Below, one piece after another: positions 1-6,100 of a DNA stretch of 7,947 bases. A model generated the notes under the pieces. That model worked only from the letters and a program-made list of their open reading frames with translations, was not told the origin of the DNA and did no database searches. The stretch's first letter is position 1. Each line of letters opens with the position of its first letter. The DNA comes from Betaproteobacteria bacterium (GTDB lineage Bacteria; Pseudomonadota; Gammaproteobacteria; Burkholderiales; Rhodocyclaceae): assembly GCA_025997075.1 (NCBI GenBank), contig BNUC01000154.1, positions 1-7,947 of the forward strand, given 5' to 3'. Made by a program: the position numbers and the translations under genes.

Positions 1-1
1 T

Positions 2-121
2 TTGTTGGCCGAAGTTCGCGCCAGCCTGTTCCAGCGTCCTTCCCTTGAATTCCTGAACCGGCGACGACGATCTGAACAACAGCGATTACTGGCTCAATTA
101 CAAGCTTCTTTATTCTCATGA
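2..121 (+). CDS. Possible 3' end of an unidentified gene (partial)
   Basis: This frame is open from the window edge for 39 codons and ends with TGA at 119-121. The other two plus-strand frames stop by about base 55. The peptide is rich in Leu, Arg and Gln (it includes RRRRSEQQRLLAQLQ) and would suit a basic, helical C-terminus. I do not recognise the family. An open run of this length is not rare by chance, so this may be noncoding. It does not look like the C-terminus of ribosomal protein S17, which would normally precede rplN. Confidence 0.25.
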   Translation: MLAEVRASLFQRPSLEFLNRRRRSEQQRLLAQLQASLFS

Positions 122-150
122 AAACTGAAAAATTATCCCGGACAGTAGTG

Positions 151-169
151 CGCCTTCGCGGGAATGACG
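151..169 (-). repeat. Half copy of a dispersed CGTCATTCCCGCG repeat
   Basis: On the minus strand these bases read CGTCATTCCCGCGAAGGCG. This matches one arm plus the loop of the short inverted repeat (CATTCCCGCGAAGGCGGGAAT type, similar in style to neisserial dRS3) that is scattered through intergenic regions of many beta- and gammaproteobacteria. The second GGGAAT arm is missing: the sequence changes to CACTACTGTCC. This suggests a truncated or decayed copy. The link to the repeat family is from memory. Confidence 0.45.
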
Positions 170-230
170 ATGCGCGGGTCGATTCATGGCGGAACGGCGA
201 TACAAAAAGCAAAAAAAATTGTAAAAAAGC

Positions 231-258
231 TTGATAAATCAGATATTTGCAACATAAT
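231..258 (+). promoter_or_regulatory. Candidate sigma70 promoter for the exported-protein gene
   Basis: A TTGATA box (231-236, five of six matches to TTGACA) is separated by 16 bases from CATAAT (253-258, five of six matches to TATAAT). Both lie in a very A/T-rich stretch. Transcription would start near 265, placing the hairpin at 273-309 in the 5' leader of the gene starting at 344. Confidence 0.45.
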
Positions 259-272
259 TTTTGCAAGCAAGC

Positions 273-309
273 ATAGGTAGGGCGCGTTCTCCGAACGCGC
301 CCTACCTAT
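273..309. repeat. Perfect inverted repeat, 17-bp arms and 3-base loop
   Basis: ATAGGTAGGGCGCGTTC (273-289) is followed by TCC and then by its exact reverse complement (293-309). A further four pairs (269-272 with 314-317) can form across a 4-base bulge. No T-run follows, so it is not a typical intrinsic terminator. The TAGGGCGCGTTC...GAACGCGCCCTA style resembles dispersed palindromic repeats between genes in betaproteobacteria. It lies between the candidate promoter and the start codon at 344, where it could affect mRNA stability or translation. Confidence 0.85.
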
Positions 310-343
310 CAATGCTTACAACATTTATTCTCTGGGGTGTGGA

Positions 344-2242
344 ATGAAACATTCACGACAAAATCGCAAGCCCACGCCGCCAACGGCGCGGCGTCCGATA
401 ACGTTGGCGGTCGCCTCCGCGCTGGTGCTGGTGGCATTGCCGGTTGCGGCGCAATCGCAATGGCAGCTTGCTTCCCACCCGGTAGCGACCGACGCTCCAC
501 ACATCAACAGCACGCAAATCAACTTTGGCGGGCATGAGTGGGTGGTGATTGGAAATGGGAGTAAAGATATTTATTCCGATGGCAGCACTTACGGTGGCGC
601 AGCCGCAGACCCAAACAGCGTAACGCTGTTATCCCGCAATGATGACGCAGGGGGCTATTTTGGTAGCGGTGTGGTATTCCGTGCTAACGGAAGCTCATGC
701 TATGGCGCTTATGCTGGAAACTGCCAGAATTACCCTAACGAATACAAGGACAGCAACTTGCAAGGCCAGATGGCGGGAATTGCAACGGCGCTTCCCGGCA
801 AAGAGCGGGATGTGATCAATCCGCGGGATTTGGTTCCGATATTGGGGGCTTTGCCTTCTAATTTGAATGCTCTGAAGGAAAACGACGGTATGAATGGTTG
901 GAGTGTAGATAACCAGTTGCTCTGGGCGCTCTCCTTGGCGGAATGGGAGGCCATTGCTGACGATGACCTTAGAAAATACCCTTCTTCGTGGTGGCTGCGC
1001 TCGCCGGGCCTCCTCTTTAACTACGCCCTTGCCGGGGGGTCTGGTGGCAACCACCGCAGCGACCTCGACGTCGACAATCCGTCGTATGTCGTCCGCCCCG
1101 CTTTCAATTTGAATCTGACATCGGTTCTCTTCACATCTGAATCATCTAACACCCCAGGCGCTACTAAATTTGGAGCCGCCGCAGGTGGCGCCTACCGGAC
1201 GGCGGCGCAGCCGACAACGGGCGCGCGAAAATTCACCTTCCTCGATCCCGGCATTGCCACGCCCACGCTGATTCTGAACGCCACGCCACTGGCTTTCACC
1301 CTCGCCGCCGCGCCCCTCCTTGACCCCGCCAATCTTCTCCCCGGCGCGGCGCAGTACGTTTCCGGTTTTTTGACCAACGGCACTGCGGATTACTACGCCC
1401 AATACGTCGACACAACATCCGTCCCGACCGGCAGCTTCAACGCTGCAACCCTGACCGGTTTCCCCACGACCAACGGCAATTACATCCTGCACATCTTCAG
1501 CGAAGAAGCCAACAATTACCTGTACAGCGACTTCGCCAGCAAATCGGTGGATTTCACCTTCGACGTGGCTTCCGGCAGCGTGCAAAACCTCACCCTGACC
1601 AGCAATTCCTCCTTCGGTCTGGACGGCGGCACGATAGGATTGCTCGATTCGGGTAGCCTGACCTATTCGCAGCCCTGGACACTCGGCGCGGGTGGTGGCA
1701 CGCTGGCCGTTCCGAACGGCGTCAGCGCAAAAATTTCCGGTGTGGTGAGCGGCGGCAACGGTAATCTGACCAAAGACGGGGCGGGAACGCTGATTTTGAG
1801 CGGCACGAACAACTACAACGGCGGCACGACCGTCAGCGCGGGAACGCTGGCGGGCAACATTGCCGCCAATACCAATCTGACGGTGGAGAGCAACGCGACC
1901 TACGACGGCACGGGCGCTGCCAGAACCGTCAATGTCCTGAGCGGCGCGGGTTCGATCACCAACGAAGACGGGCTGACCGTCCAAAGCGTCACGTTCAGCG
2001 GCATCATTTCCGGCGCGGGCAGTCTAACCAAGAACGGCACGGGAAAGCTGACCCTTTCCAGCAACAACACCTACACCGGCAGCACCGGCATCGCGGCAGG
2101 CGGAACGCTGGAAATCACCGGCACACTGGGCTACGGTGCTGGCCTTGGCAACATCAATGAATACACCGGAGACATCACCAATGCCGGAACATTGATTTTC
2201 AATCAGTACGCGAATCATACCAACTTGCTTTCAATAATATAA
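344..2242 (+). CDS. Exported DUF6273-like protein with autotransporter-type repeats, interrupted at its 3' end
   Basis: The product is a 632-residue exported protein. A Lys/Arg-rich start and hydrophobic core (residues 20-36, cleavage probably after VAA at 36) form a signal peptide. Residues of about 60-262 resemble DUF6273, with WWLRSPG at 216-222 and VRPAFNL at 250-256. Residues of about 263-465 are low-complexity, Thr/Ser/Asn/Gly-rich beta-strand sequence with no family I recognise. Two 36-residue passenger-associated repeats (PATR type, LTKxGxGxLxLSG) lie at 467-502 and 554-589. The start is ATG 344, six bases after GGGG (334-337). The last eight residues (HTNLLSII) and the stop come from a 101-bp insertion. 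Without it, the frame continues NQYAN-QTLSGNISGNG into the fragment at 2317. No beta-barrel follows, so secretion to the periplasm is likely, but surface display by an autotransporter route is not supported. The gene is probably non-functional or truncated. Confidence 0.8.
   Translation: MKHSRQNRKPTPPTARRPITLAVASALVLVALPVAAQSQWQLASHPVATDAPHINSTQINFGGHEWVVIGNGSKDIYSDGSTYGGAAADPNSVTLLSRNDDAGGYFGSGVVFRANGSSCYGAYAGNCQNYPNEYKDSNLQGQMAGIATALPGKERDVINPRDLVPILGALPSNLNALKENDGMNGWSVDNQLLWALSLAEWEAIADDDLRKYPSSWWLRSPGLLFNYALAGGSGGNHRSDLDVDNPSYVVRPAFNLNLTSVLFTSESSNTPGATKFGAAAGGAYRTAAQPTTGARKFTFLDPGIATPTLILNATPLAFTLAAAPLLDPANLLPGAAQYVSGFLTNGTADYYAQYVDTTSVPTGSFNAATLTGFPTTNGNYILHIFSEEANNYLYSDFASKSVDFTFDVASGSVQNLTLTSNSSFGLDGGTIGLLDSGSLTYSQPWTLGAGGGTLAVPNGVSAKISGVVSGGNGNLTKDGAGTLILSGTNNYNGGTTVSAGTLAGNIAANTNLTVESNATYDGTGAARTVNVLSGAGSITNEDGLTVQSVTFSGIISGAGSLTKNGTGKLTLSSNNTYTGSTGIAAGGTLEITGTLGYGAGLGNINEYTGDITNAGTLIFNQYANHTNLLSII
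989..1111 (+). other. WWLRSPG...VRPAFNL core of the DUF6273-like domain, candidate variable segment
   Basis: This stretch encodes residues 216-256 of the exported protein. The fixed ends WWLRSPG and VRPAFNL are typical of DUF6273-like domains. Between them, residues 223-249 (bases 1010-1090) are an irregular mix of Leu, Asn, Tyr, His, Arg, Ser, Asp, Val and Gly. Of these 27 codons, 17 end in C, 6 in T, 4 in G and none in A. That pattern suits AAC/AAT codons randomised at their first two positions, as in diversity-generating retroelement targets. The domain call rests on remembered motifs, and the variability is an inference. Confidence 0.5.
1742..1849 (+). repeat. PATR repeat 1
   Basis: A 36-residue unit (residues 467-502) with the pattern SGGNGNLTKDGAGTLILSG, then NNYNGGTTVSAGTL. 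It matches the passenger-associated transport repeat consensus of large autotransporters, a single turn of a beta-helix. Its DNA is clearly similar to the copy at 2332-2436. Confidence 0.8.
2003..2110 (+). repeat. PATR repeat 2
   Basis: A 36-residue unit (residues 554-589) with SGAGSLTKNGTGKLTLSS, then NNTYTGSTGIAAGGTL. It has the same length and motif spacing as the unit at 1742-1849, separated from it by about 50 residues of less regular beta-strand sequence. Confidence 0.8.
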
Positions 2243-2316
2243 ATATGGAGATATCTCCATGCTTTATCTTTAGATTCAGGTGGGTAGCCTCTATATCATC
2301 GAACGTAAATTGGTAT
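2217..2316. mobile_element. MITE-like 100-bp insertion with terminal inverted repeats
   Basis: The ends are inverted repeats. ATACCAA at 2217-2223 mirrors TTGGTAT at 2310-2316, and the match extends over about 27 bp per side (2217-2243 against 2290-2316) with 21 of 27 positions identical. The element is 33% GC in a much more GC-rich gene. The net gain is 101 bp. The trinucleotide ATC occurs on both sides (2214-2216 and 2315-2317), so the target duplication is 3 bp if the second ATC is counted as target, or as little as one C if the repeats are taken as fully symmetrical. Deleting 101 bp restores an uninterrupted PATR reading frame (NQYAN then QTLSGN), which marks the insertion boundaries. It encodes no transposase, so it would need one in trans. 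I do not recognise the family. Confidence 0.75.
2245..2260. repeat. 16-bp perfect palindrome inside the insertion
   Basis: ATGGAGATATCTCCAT reads the same on both strands. It begins one base after the left terminal repeat of the 100-bp element. It could be a protein-binding site or a short hairpin. Confidence 0.8.
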
Positions 2317-2331
2317 CAAACGCTGTCCGGT

Positions 2332-2436
2332 AACATTTCCGGCAACGGCAGTCTGACCAAGAGCGGGGACGGAACGCTGACTTTGAGCGGCATAAATAAC
2401 TCCGACGGCGATACAACCGTCAGCGGGGGAACGCTT
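2332..2436 (+). repeat. PATR repeat 3
   Basis: A 35-residue unit with NISGNGSLTKSGDGTLTLSG, then INNSDGDTTVSGGTL. It lies downstream of the insertion and in the frame that would be continuous with repeats 1 and 2 if the insertion were removed. Confidence 0.8.
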
Positions 2437-2543
2437 AGCATCGGCAGCGACGGCAACATCGGCAACGGCGAGCGCAAGTTGGTGGGCGGCACTTTGCAAC
2501 TGACCCAAAGCACCACGTACAGCAAGGGCTATCCAAAAAACGC

Positions 2544-2571
2544 TTGCTCTTTCCATGAAAGCGGGTATAAT
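2544..2571 (+). promoter_or_regulatory. Promoter of the spc operon
   Basis: A perfect TATAAT (2566-2571) lies 16 bases after TTGCTC (2544-2549), which keeps the TTG of a sigma70 -35 box. The start site would be near 2578, giving a leader of about 89 bases before rplN. In E. coli the spc operon also has its own promoter just ahead of rplN. Here it becomes essential, because the usual upstream S10 operon is absent. It overlaps the tail of the broken exported-protein frame, as expected if foreign DNA ends just before it. Confidence 0.75.
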
Positions 2572-2588
2572 GCTCCCTCTTTCGAGCC

Positions 2589-2648
2589 CGGCGGTTTCCG
2601 CTGAGCGATTTTACCCGTAAAGGGTTCCAAGACTGACCGCGTTGGCGG
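2589..2648 (+). promoter_or_regulatory. Structured spc leader with three small hairpins
   Basis: Three short stem-loops follow one another in the predicted 5' leader. These are 2589-2594 with 2598-2603 (one G-U pair, loop TTT), ACCC 2613-2616 with GGGT 2622-2625, and CCGC 2637-2640 with GCGG 2645-2648 (loop GTTG). The last ends nine bases before the GGAG ribosome-binding site at 2657-2660. They could influence rplN translation or be incidental. No known ribosomal-protein binding site is recognised. Confidence 0.35.
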
Positions 2649-2666
2649 GATAAGTTGGAGACTTAA

Positions 2667-3035
2667 ATGATTCAGATGCAAACGGTTCTGGACGTGGCCG
2701 ATAACACTGGCGCGCGTTCGGTGATGTGTATCAAAGTGCTGGGCGGATCCAAGCGCCGTTACGCGAGCGTTGGTGATGTCATCAAGGTGAGCATCAAGGA
2801 TGCCGCTCCGCGCGGGCGCGTCAAGAAGGGCGATATTTATAGCGCTGTCGTCGTCAGGACAGCCAAGGGTGTGCGGCGTCCCGACGGTTCGCTGGTCAGG
2901 TTCGACAACAATGCGGCGGTGCTCTTGAACAACAAGCTGGAGCCGATTGGAACGCGTATTTTCGGGCCGGTGACGCGTGAATTGCGTAACGAGCGGTTTA
3001 TGAAGATCGTTTCGCTTGCGCCGGAAGTTCTCTAA
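2667..3035 (+). CDS. rplN: 50S ribosomal protein L14
   Basis: L14 binds 23S rRNA and sits at the subunit interface, where it contacts 16S rRNA helix 14 and partners L19. The 122-residue product has the standard family length and starts [17 protein letters not shown], the usual conserved N-terminus. Further typical stretches are [18 protein letters not shown] in the middle and the closing [19 protein letters not shown]. The start at 2667 follows GGAG (2657-2660) by six bases. It is the first gene of the spc operon. Unusually, a broken exported-protein gene rather than rpsQ lies directly upstream. The gene is intact and its sequence looks ordinary. Confidence 0.98.
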   Translation: MIQMQTVLDVADNTGARSVMCIKVLGGSKRRYASVGDVIKVSIKDAAPRGRVKKGDIYSAVVVRTAKGVRRPDGSLVRFDNNAAVLLNNKLEPIGTRIFGPVTRELRNERFMKIVSLAPEVL

Positions 3036-3044
3036 GAGGCGGCC

Positions 3045-3362
3045 ATGGAAAAAATACGCAAGGGTGATGAAGTGATCGTCATCGCCGGTAAGGATAAGGG
3101 TAAGCGAGGAGCAGTGGTTCGTCGCGTTGGTGCTGAACACGTGGTAATCGATGGAGTTAATCGCGTGAAAAAGCATGTCAAGCCGAATCCGATGAAAGGC
3201 GAGGTGGGTGGCGTCGTGGATAAAAACATGCCGCTCCATATATCTAACGTTTCCCTGTACAACCCGAAGACAAAGAAGGCTGATCGGGTGGGCTTCAAGT
3301 TGCTTGAAAACGGCAAGAAGGAACGCGTCTTCAAGTCAAACGGCGAAGTGGTCGGGGTATAA
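3045..3362 (+). CDS. rplX: 50S ribosomal protein L24
   Basis: L24 is an early 23S rRNA-binding protein that helps nucleate assembly of the large subunit and lies near the exit tunnel. The 105-residue product has the normal length. An N-terminal KOW motif (about residues 5-30, [16 protein letters not shown]) is followed by [10 protein letters not shown] near 45 and the usual [13 protein letters not shown] near the end. It begins nine bases after rplN, with GAGG (3036-3039) directly behind the rplN stop as ribosome-binding site, so translation of the two is probably coupled. Confidence 0.97.
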   Translation: MEKIRKGDEVIVIAGKDKGKRGAVVRRVGAEHVVIDGVNRVKKHVKPNPMKGEVGGVVDKNMPLHISNVSLYNPKTKKADRVGFKLLENGKKERVFKSNGEVVGV

Positions 3363-3371
3363 GGAACGGAT

Positions 3372-3911
3372 ATGGCACGTTTGCTGGATTATTACAAAAA
3401 AACAGTGGCGCCTGAATTGGCCCAGAAGTTTGGGTACAAATCGGTGATGGAAATTCCGCGTATCACCAAAATCACTCTCAATATGGGGGTTGGTGAGGCG
3501 ACGGCGGACAAGAAGGTACTGGAAAATGCCGTCGGCGACATGATCAAAATTGCCGGTCAGAAACCGGTGATTACCAAGTCGCGCAAGTCAATTGCCGGCT
3601 TCAAGATTCGTACCGGTTATCCGATCGGGTGCATGGTGACCCTGCGCGGACCAAGGATGTTTGAATTCCTGGATCGCCTGGTGACGGTTGCCTTGCCGCG
3701 GGTAAGAGATTTTCGCGGTATTTCCGGGAAGGGATTTGATGGTCGTGGCAACTACAACATGGGCATCAAGGAGCAGATTATTTTTCCCGAGATCGAGTAC
3801 GACAAGATTGATGCGTTGCGTGGGATGAACATCAGTGTGACCACCACCGCGAAGACTGACCAAGAGGCGCGTGCATTGCTTGCCGCCTTCAAATTCCCGT
3901 TCAGGAACTGA
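3372..3911 (+). CDS. rplE: 50S ribosomal protein L5
   Basis: L5 binds 5S rRNA together with L18 and forms part of the central protuberance, contacting S13 across the subunit bridge. The 179-residue product matches the family length. Recognisable stretches are the [16 protein letters not shown] start, [15 protein letters not shown] (about residues 36-50), [17 protein letters not shown] and [17 protein letters not shown]. The start at 3372 follows a GGA overlapping the rplX stop region. In E. coli the start of this gene is the S8 feedback site. I could not trace an equivalent RNA fold here by eye. Confidence 0.98.
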   Translation: MARLLDYYKKTVAPELAQKFGYKSVMEIPRITKITLNMGVGEATADKKVLENAVGDMIKIAGQKPVITKSRKSIAGFKIRTGYPIGCMVTLRGPRMFEFLDRLVTVALPRVRDFRGISGKGFDGRGNYNMGIKEQIIFPEIEYDKIDALRGMNISVTTTAKTDQEARALLAAFKFPFRN

Positions 3912-3918
3912 GACTCAA

Positions 3919-4224
3919 ATGGCGAAACTTGCATTGATCAACCGCGAGGAAAAGCGGCGCAAAATGGTCGAGAAATATGCTGCGAAGCGCGCCGGGATTG
4001 TAGCGATCATCGACGATGCCAACCTCTCTGAAGAGGAACGCTTCGAAGCTCGGAAAAAACTTCAGGCCTTGCCGAGAAACGCGAGTCCGGTTCGCTTGCG
4101 CAATCGTTGCCAGTTGACAGGGCGCCCGCGAGGTGTTTATCGCAAGTTTGGTTTGGGCCGCAGCAAATTGCGCGATTTCGTCATGCGTGGCGAAGTTCCT
4201 GGCATGACCAAGGCAAGCTGGTAA
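3919..4224 (+). CDS. rpsN: 30S ribosomal protein S14, zinc-free type
   Basis: S14 is a late-assembly protein of the small-subunit head. The product from ATG 3919 is 101 residues, [17 protein letters not shown] to PGMTKASW, the same length as the E. coli protein. The conserved C-terminal RNA-binding part is [20 protein letters not shown]. There are no paired CxxC motifs, so this is the long, zinc-independent form usual in proteobacteria. The frame is open back to an ATG at 3871, but that start lies inside rplE and would add 16 residues unlike S14. ATG 3919 begins seven bases after the rplE stop. The ribosome-binding site is weak (GAGA across the rplE stop), which suggests coupled translation. 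Confidence 0.97.
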   Translation: MAKLALINREEKRRKMVEKYAAKRAGIVAIIDDANLSEEERFEARKKLQALPRNASPVRLRNRCQLTGRPRGVYRKFGLGRSKLRDFVMRGEVPGMTKASW

Positions 4225-4240
4225 GCAGGAGAATAACGAT

Positions 4241-4636
4241 ATGAGTATGAGCGATCCGATCAGCGATATGCTGACCCGCATCCGCAATGCGCAGTTGGCC
4301 AGCAAGGCTACGGTAATCATGCCGTCTTCGAAGGTCAAGCTGGCTATTGTCAAGGTGCTGAAGGACGAAGGGTATGTTGAGGATTTTGTCGTTCTTGAGA
4401 ACGCAGGCAAGCCGAGCCTTGAGATCAGCTTGAAATACTATGCCGGGCGTCCTGTCATTGAAAGAATTGACCGGATTTCGAAGCCAGGTCTGCGTATTTA
4501 TCGTGGCGCAAATGATATTCCACGAGTAATGAATGGCCTTGGGGTGACGATCGTATCCACTCCGAAGGGTGTTATGACTGATCGCAAAGCGCGCGCCAGT
4601 AATGTGGGCGGCGAAGTGCTCTGCATCGTCGCGTAA
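4241..4636 (+). CDS. rpsH: 30S ribosomal protein S8
   Basis: S8 binds helix 21 of 16S rRNA early in small-subunit assembly. In E. coli it also represses the spc operon by binding its mRNA. The 131-residue product starts [18 protein letters not shown] and carries the family signature [13 protein letters not shown] from residue 106, ending [11 protein letters not shown]. The start at 4241 sits nine bases after AGGAG (4227-4231). A second in-frame ATG at 4247 is less well spaced and would give a slightly shorter protein. The gene follows rpsN by 16 bases. Confidence 0.98.
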   Translation: MSMSDPISDMLTRIRNAQLASKATVIMPSSKVKLAIVKVLKDEGYVEDFVVLENAGKPSLEISLKYYAGRPVIERIDRISKPGLRIYRGANDIPRVMNGLGVTIVSTPKGVMTDRKARASNVGGEVLCIVA

Positions 4637-4645
4637 GGGGTAGAT

Positions 4646-5176
4646 ATGTCCCGCGTAGCAAAAAATCCGATTACGTTGCCACAAGGCGTTGACGTTACCC
4701 TTGATAGTGTTATTACCGTCAAGGGGCCGCTGGGTTCTGTCAAGTTTGATGGAAACCCTTCGGTACTTGTCGAAAAAGATGGACAGACCCTGGTGTGCAA
4801 ACCCGTCGAAGGGGCCGTCAATGCCAATGCCCTGTCGGGTACAGTGCGCGCTATTCTCGCCAATATGGTTACCGGAGTCAGCAAAGGCTTCGAGCGTAAG
4901 CTGAACTTGGTTGGTGTGGGTTATCGCGCCCAGGCGCAAGGAGATACCCTCAATTTAACCTTGGGTTTTTCCCATCCGGTGGCGCATATGATGCCTGCGG
5001 GGATCAAGTGCGAAACGCCTACCCAGACGGAGATTCTGATCAAGGGTCTGGACAAGCAACTGGTCGGAAAGGTGGCAGCCGAAGTTCGCGGGTATCGTCC
5101 GCCGGAACCTTATAAGGGCAAAGGCGTGCGTTATTCCGACGAAGTGATTGTTCTCAAGGAAACGAAGAAGAAATAG
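4646..5176 (+). CDS. rplF: 50S ribosomal protein L6
   Basis: L6 binds 23S rRNA near the sarcin-ricin loop and factor-binding site. The 176-residue product fits the family (about 177). It starts [15 protein letters not shown], has the duplicated L6 fold (repeats of roughly residues 1-80 and 81-176), the linking stretch [13 protein letters not shown], and the C-terminal signature [11 protein letters not shown] from about residue 153. It lies nine bases after rpsH, with AAGGGG across the rpsH stop region as ribosome-binding site. No irregularities are seen. Confidence 0.98.
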   Translation: MSRVAKNPITLPQGVDVTLDSVITVKGPLGSVKFDGNPSVLVEKDGQTLVCKPVEGAVNANALSGTVRAILANMVTGVSKGFERKLNLVGVGYRAQAQGDTLNLTLGFSHPVAHMMPAGIKCETPTQTEILIKGLDKQLVGKVAAEVRGYRPPEPYKGKGVRYSDEVIVLKETKKK

Positions 5177-5184
5177 GTGCATAA

Positions 5185-5541
5185 ATGATTGACAAGAAAC
5201 AGGCGCGGTTGCGCAGAGCCCGCAAAACCCGGGCCAAGATTGCCGAACTGAAGTCAGTGCGCTTGTCGGTGCATCGCACCAACTGCCACATCTACGCTCA
5301 AGTCATTTCCTCCTGTGGTTCGAAGGTGTTGGTAGCGGCTTCGTCTCTCGAAAAGGATGTGCGTAAGGATCTGGCTAACGGCGGAAATATCGGAGCCGCG
5401 GCGCGGATTGGCAAACTGATCGCTGAACGCGCGCTTAAGGCTGGAATTGAGCAGGTTGCGTTTGATCGCAGTGGCTTCCAGTATCACGGGCGCATCAAGG
5501 CCCTGGCCGATGCAGCGCGTGAAGTCGGGCTGAAGTTCTGA
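5185..5541 (+). CDS. rplR: 50S ribosomal protein L18
   Basis: L18 binds 5S rRNA and, with L5, attaches it to the large subunit. The 118-residue product has the usual length and features. It has a very basic N-terminus ([16 protein letters not shown]), then [44 protein letters not shown] and a closing AREVGLKF. It begins eight bases after rplF. AGGTG overlapping the rplF stop codon (5175-5179) is a good ribosome-binding site for coupled translation. Confidence 0.98.
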   Translation: MIDKKQARLRRARKTRAKIAELKSVRLSVHRTNCHIYAQVISSCGSKVLVAASSLEKDVRKDLANGGNIGAAARIGKLIAERALKAGIEQVAFDRSGFQYHGRIKALADAAREVGLKF

Positions 5542-5572
5542 TCGCTCCGGAAAAAGGATTGGGGTAAGAGTT

Positions 5573-6097
5573 ATGGCAAAACCGCAAGGTAAAAAGAACC
5601 AGCAAGCCGAGAAGCCCGATGACGGCATTCGCGAGAAGATGGTTTCCATCAATCGCGTGACCAAGGTTGTCAAGGGCGGACGTATTCTGGGTTTCGCGGC
5701 TCTGACCGTCGTGGGTGATGGTGATGGTCGTGTCGGCATGGGCAAGGGCAAATCGCGTGAGGTGCCTGTAGCCGTTCAGAAAGCGATGGAAGAAGCTCGT
5801 CGCAAGATGGTCAAGGTCAGTCTGAAAAACGGGACATTGCACCATACCGTCGTCGGTCACCACGGCGCGTCGAGTGTGATGATGCAGCCGGCGCCGGAAG
5901 GTACGGGCGTGATCGCGGGTGGCGCCATGCGTGCTGTGTTTGATGTGATGGGTGTATCCAATGTTGTCGCCAAAGCGCATGGTTCGACGAATCCATACAA
6001 CATCGTTCGCGCCACCATCAACGGACTCGTGGCCATGAATACGCCTGCGGAAATTGCGGCCAAGCGTGGCAAAACGATCGAAGAGATTCTGGGGTAA
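5573..6097 (+). CDS. rpsE: 30S ribosomal protein S5
   Basis: S5 acts in decoding accuracy and mRNA unwinding at the entry channel and lies at the back of the small subunit near S4. The 174-residue product has a lysine-rich N-terminus. The N-terminal dsRBD-like domain carries the signature [16 protein letters not shown] (about residues 26-41), followed by [18 protein letters not shown]. The C-terminal domain has [15 protein letters not shown] and [18 protein letters not shown]. The gap after rplR (31 bases) is the largest in the operon and contains AAGGA and GGGG elements. The start at 5573 follows GGGGTAAGAG. Confidence 0.98.
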   Translation: MAKPQGKKNQQAEKPDDGIREKMVSINRVTKVVKGGRILGFAALTVVGDGDGRVGMGKGKSREVPVAVQKAMEEARRKMVKVSLKNGTLHHTVVGHHGASSVMMQPAPEGTGVIAGGAMRAVFDVMGVSNVVAKAHGSTNPYNIVRATINGLVAMNTPAEIAAKRGKTIEEILG

Positions 6098-6100
6098 GCA

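Larger units (their letters stand above)
122..343. other. Intergenic region upstream of the exported-protein gene
   Basis: No gene is visible. From left to right it holds half of a dispersed inverted repeat (151-169), an A-rich, low-GC stretch (about 203-262) with a candidate promoter, a perfect hairpin (273-309), and a purine-rich ribosome-binding region (334-343) for the gene starting at 344. Confidence 0.7.
2317..2604 (+). pseudogene. Detached 3' fragment of the exported PATR protein
   Basis: This 95-codon stretch is the continuation of the gene starting at 344, displaced by the 101-bp insertion. An ATG at 2245 could open a 119-codon frame, but its first 24 codons are insertion DNA, so that start is probably accidental. 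It begins QTLSGN and carries a third PATR unit, then GNGERKLVGGTLQLTQ, typical of the same repeat proteins. From about 2532 (after YSKGY) the frame runs into the spc promoter and leader. Its last 23 residues or so (PKNACSFHESGYNAP...) are therefore an artefact of reading regulatory DNA. No barrel domain or native stop is present. It is most likely untranslated or non-functional. Confidence 0.7.

Noticed and set aside
273..317. Hairpin read as an intrinsic terminator
   Set aside because: The stem is strong, but no run of T follows it, and it lies between a promoter and its gene.
1142..1984. Minus-strand open frame (280 codons) opposite the exported-protein gene
   Set aside because: It is a shadow of a gene with a clear signal peptide and domains on the plus strand. 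The product is Arg/Gly/Ala-rich with no recognisable motif.
2217..2316. Insertion read as an integron attC site
   Set aside because: The size and imperfect symmetry are suggestive, but the outer cores do not fit RYYYAAC and GTTRRRY, and the insertion interrupts a coding frame.
2214..2317. Insertion read as a programmed translational bypass or a small intron
   Set aside because: There are no matched take-off and landing codons, and 101 bp is far too short for a known self-splicing bacterial intron. The terminal inverted repeats point to a mobile element.
2529..3239. Minus-strand open frame (236 codons) across the spc promoter, rplN and part of rplX
   Set aside because: It is antisense to two conserved ribosomal genes and their promoter, with no family resemblance.
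3350..3400. S8 feedback site at the rplE start, as in E. coli
   Set aside because: I could not identify a convincing helix-21-like fold by eye. A covariance-model scan would be needed.
3871..3918. Upstream ATG extension of rpsN
   Set aside because: It lies inside rplE and would add 16 residues unlike any S14. The start at 3919 gives the standard 101-residue protein.
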